From assembly GCA_023396615.1 (NCBI GenBank), contig JAEWVM010000019.1, forward strand, positions 1 to 7,007: DNA of 7,007 nt. The letters are read 5' to 3'. A program made the position numbers and the translations under genes. The DNA is from Spirochaetota bacterium (lineage in GTDB: Bacteria > Spirochaetota > UBA4802 > JAFGJZ01). Shown piece after piece: positions 6,347-7,007 of the stretch (within the stretch, counting starts at the first letter, position 1; each line of letters opens with the position of its first letter). Below the pieces are notes generated by a model, which worked only from the letters and a program-made list of their open reading frames with translations, had not been told where the DNA came from and made no database searches.

Positions 6347-6358
6347 AATATGCATATT
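6347..6358. promoter_or_regulatory. 12-bp palindrome just upstream of the lipoprotein promoter
   Basis: AATATGCATATT is an exact 12-base palindrome ending three bases before the candidate -35 of the lipoprotein gene. A dimeric regulator bound here could activate or block that promoter. It could also be chance in AT-rich sequence. Confidence 0.3.
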
Positions 6359-6361
6359 GTC

Positions 6362-6392
6362 TTGACGAAATTTATTTGTTTTTAAATACAAT
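6362..6392 (+). promoter_or_regulatory. Candidate promoter of the small lipoprotein gene
   Basis: TTGACG (6362-6367) is followed after 19 bases by TACAAT (6387-6392, five of six to consensus). The spacing is longer than ideal. The leader would be about 15 bases, containing AGGAG at 6401-6405. The rest of the 204-base divergent gap holds the palindromes described separately and no ORF of note; I found no convincing minus-strand promoter for the DUF4015 gene. Confidence 0.4.
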
Positions 6393-6400
6393 ATCAACAT

Positions 6401-6416
6401 AGGAGAAATGTAAATG
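6401..6416 (+). promoter_or_regulatory. Ribosome-binding site with ATG-TAA start-stop before the true start
   Basis: AGGAG (6401-6405) is followed by ATGTAAATG: an ATG at 6408 that meets a TAA at once, then the ATG at 6414 that opens the lipoprotein frame. The spacing to 6414 is eight bases, good for initiation; to 6408 only two, so the first ATG should be used poorly. This decides the start at 6414. Confidence 0.6.
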
Positions 6417-6875
6417 AATAGAATTCTATCAATTTTCATGGCATCGTTAATTGTATTAACATCATGCACAGATAATTCTAAATCATCAGGAAGCATAGAA
6501 ATGGATGGAACTAAAATAGATCTTCCTTACCGATATTGCATCAAGCATAATGACGCGTACAGAATTATACTTCTTAACCATAATAAAGTAACAGAACAGG
6601 AAATACGGAATATTTTCAGAGAAACGCCTGAAAATGAATTGTCCATCACAATACATTCTGATTCTGACACAATGGCATCTTCTGTAATAGCTGATAATTA
6701 TCGGCAATTGGGAATTAGAATGAAACTTAATAAAGAACCGCTTAAAATCGGAGATAACACAACAATAATCCTGACTGACACTGTTAAGTTTAAACCCGTA
6801 ACGGGAAAATTTAAAGATAAAGAATTAACCATATACGGATCTTTTTCAGCAAAATATTTGGGAGAGTCTGAATAA
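6414..6875 (+). CDS. Small lipoprotein of unknown function
   Basis: I do not recognise a family for this 153-residue protein. It begins with a clean lipoprotein signal, a short hydrophobic stretch ending in VLTSC with C18 as the lipidation site, followed by a serine-rich tether TDNSKSSGS. The mature part starts with an apparent beta-hairpin (SIEMDGTKIDLPYRYCIKH, 27-45), has a hydrophobic strand YRIILLN (49-55) and an acidic segment, and ends in alternating hydrophobic strands (TTIILTDTVKF, KELTIYGSFSAKYL), suggesting a small mostly-beta envelope domain. One further cysteine, C42, is present. The start has AGGAG eight bases upstream and a candidate promoter, and a terminator-like hairpin follows, so it looks like a single-gene unit. 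It is divergent from the secreted DUF4015 gene; a shared regulator is possible. Coding status is well supported; function is unknown. Confidence 0.8.
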   Translation: MNRILSIFMASLIVLTSCTDNSKSSGSIEMDGTKIDLPYRYCIKHNDAYRIILLNHNKVTEQEIRNIFRETPENELSITIHSDSDTMASSVIADNYRQLGIRMKLNKEPLKIGDNTTIILTDTVKFKPVTGKFKDKELTIYGSFSAKYLGESE

Positions 6876-6878
6876 ATC

Positions 6879-6923
6879 ATTAAACAAGTATGCAGTAGTT
6901 AACTAATTGTATTCTTGTTTAAT
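6879..6923 (+). terminator. AT-rich hairpin terminator after the lipoprotein gene
   Basis: ATTAAACAAG (6879-6888) and CTTGTTTAAT (6914-6923) form a perfect 10-bp stem starting three bases after the stop. After one T-T mismatch the stem continues for seven pairs, two of them G-T, to a nine-base loop. The stem is AT-rich and no long T run follows, so termination may be partial; it could also act as a 3' stabilising structure. Confidence 0.5.
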
Positions 6924-7007
6924 TTAATGAGACATAATATATATTGTCCGAAGGGTAAAACCGAAAAAAAGCCACTAAATCAAAGCAAATATTTATGAAT
7001 CACAATG
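6924..7007 (+). other. Right-edge intergenic sequence, possible leader of a gene beyond the window
   Basis: These 84 bases contain no gene. TTGTTT (6915-6920) and TATATA (6938-6943) at 17 bases spacing could be a promoter, overlapping the preceding hairpin. A tiny CC-GAAG-GG hairpin lies at 6948-6955. ATG triplets occur at 6995 and at the very last bases, neither with a convincing Shine-Dalgarno sequence, so no start can be called. Confidence 0.25.

Noticed and set aside
6486..6880. Minus-strand ORFs opposite the small lipoprotein
   Set aside because: The plus frame has signal peptide, lipobox, ribosome-binding site and promoter; the minus frames have none of these.
6944..7000. Resemblance to a c-di-GMP-I (GEMM) riboswitch
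   Set aside because: AAGGGTAAAACC, GAAA and AAAGCCA recall parts of the core, but the intervening stem and the GGGACGC segment are missing, so the match is most likely chance.
1..7007. Mobile elements, CRISPR arrays, tRNA or rRNA genes
   Set aside because: No transposase or integrase, no regularly spaced direct repeats, and no cloverleaf or rRNA-like stretch could be seen on either strand.

Overview
The window comes from an AT-rich bacterial chromosome (by eye about one third G+C), with tightly packed genes, ATGA start/stop overlaps, TGA used as a stop, and lipoprotein signals on two products. No rRNA, tRNA, transposase, integrase or CRISPR array is visible. The gene content is mostly housekeeping and envelope-related. 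It does not fix the phylum: a low-GC anaerobe such as a spirochaete, a deferribacterium or a clostridium would all fit, and the relaxed lipobox on the binding protein slightly favours a spirochaete-like lineage.

Left part, plus strand (1-1241): the 3' part of a viroplasmin-type RNase H family gene, cut by the window edge, carrying an unexplained C-terminal extension of about 90 residues. It is followed by a DUF2238/YjdF-type integral membrane protein.

Centre-left, minus strand (4337 down to 1238): a four-gene operon in the order small phosphoribosyltransferase, BtuF-like binding lipoprotein, BtuC/FecCD permease, divergent DprA/Smf-like protein. The first three genes are joined by 4-base ATGA overlaps and the last follows after 15 bases. 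The importer has a binding protein and a permease but no ATPase gene here. The last gene of this operon converges on the DUF2238 gene and shares a TTAA with it, which supplies both stop codons.

Centre-right: a fused DgkA-type lipid kinase and PAP2 phosphatase (plus strand, own candidate promoter) converges on a secreted DUF4015-type TIM-barrel protein (minus strand), with a 12-bp perfect hairpin between them. A 204-base divergent region with two perfect palindromes separates the DUF4015 gene from a small lipoprotein of unknown function (plus strand). The right edge holds a terminator-like hairpin and about 80 further bases that may lead into a gene beyond the window.

The most interesting points are the co-occurrence of a phosphoribosyltransferase and a DprA-like protein with altered core motifs in one operon, which recalls the two-protein logic of the ShosTA toxin-antitoxin/defence system but is far from proven; the ATPase-less importer between them; and the palindromic divergent promoter region.
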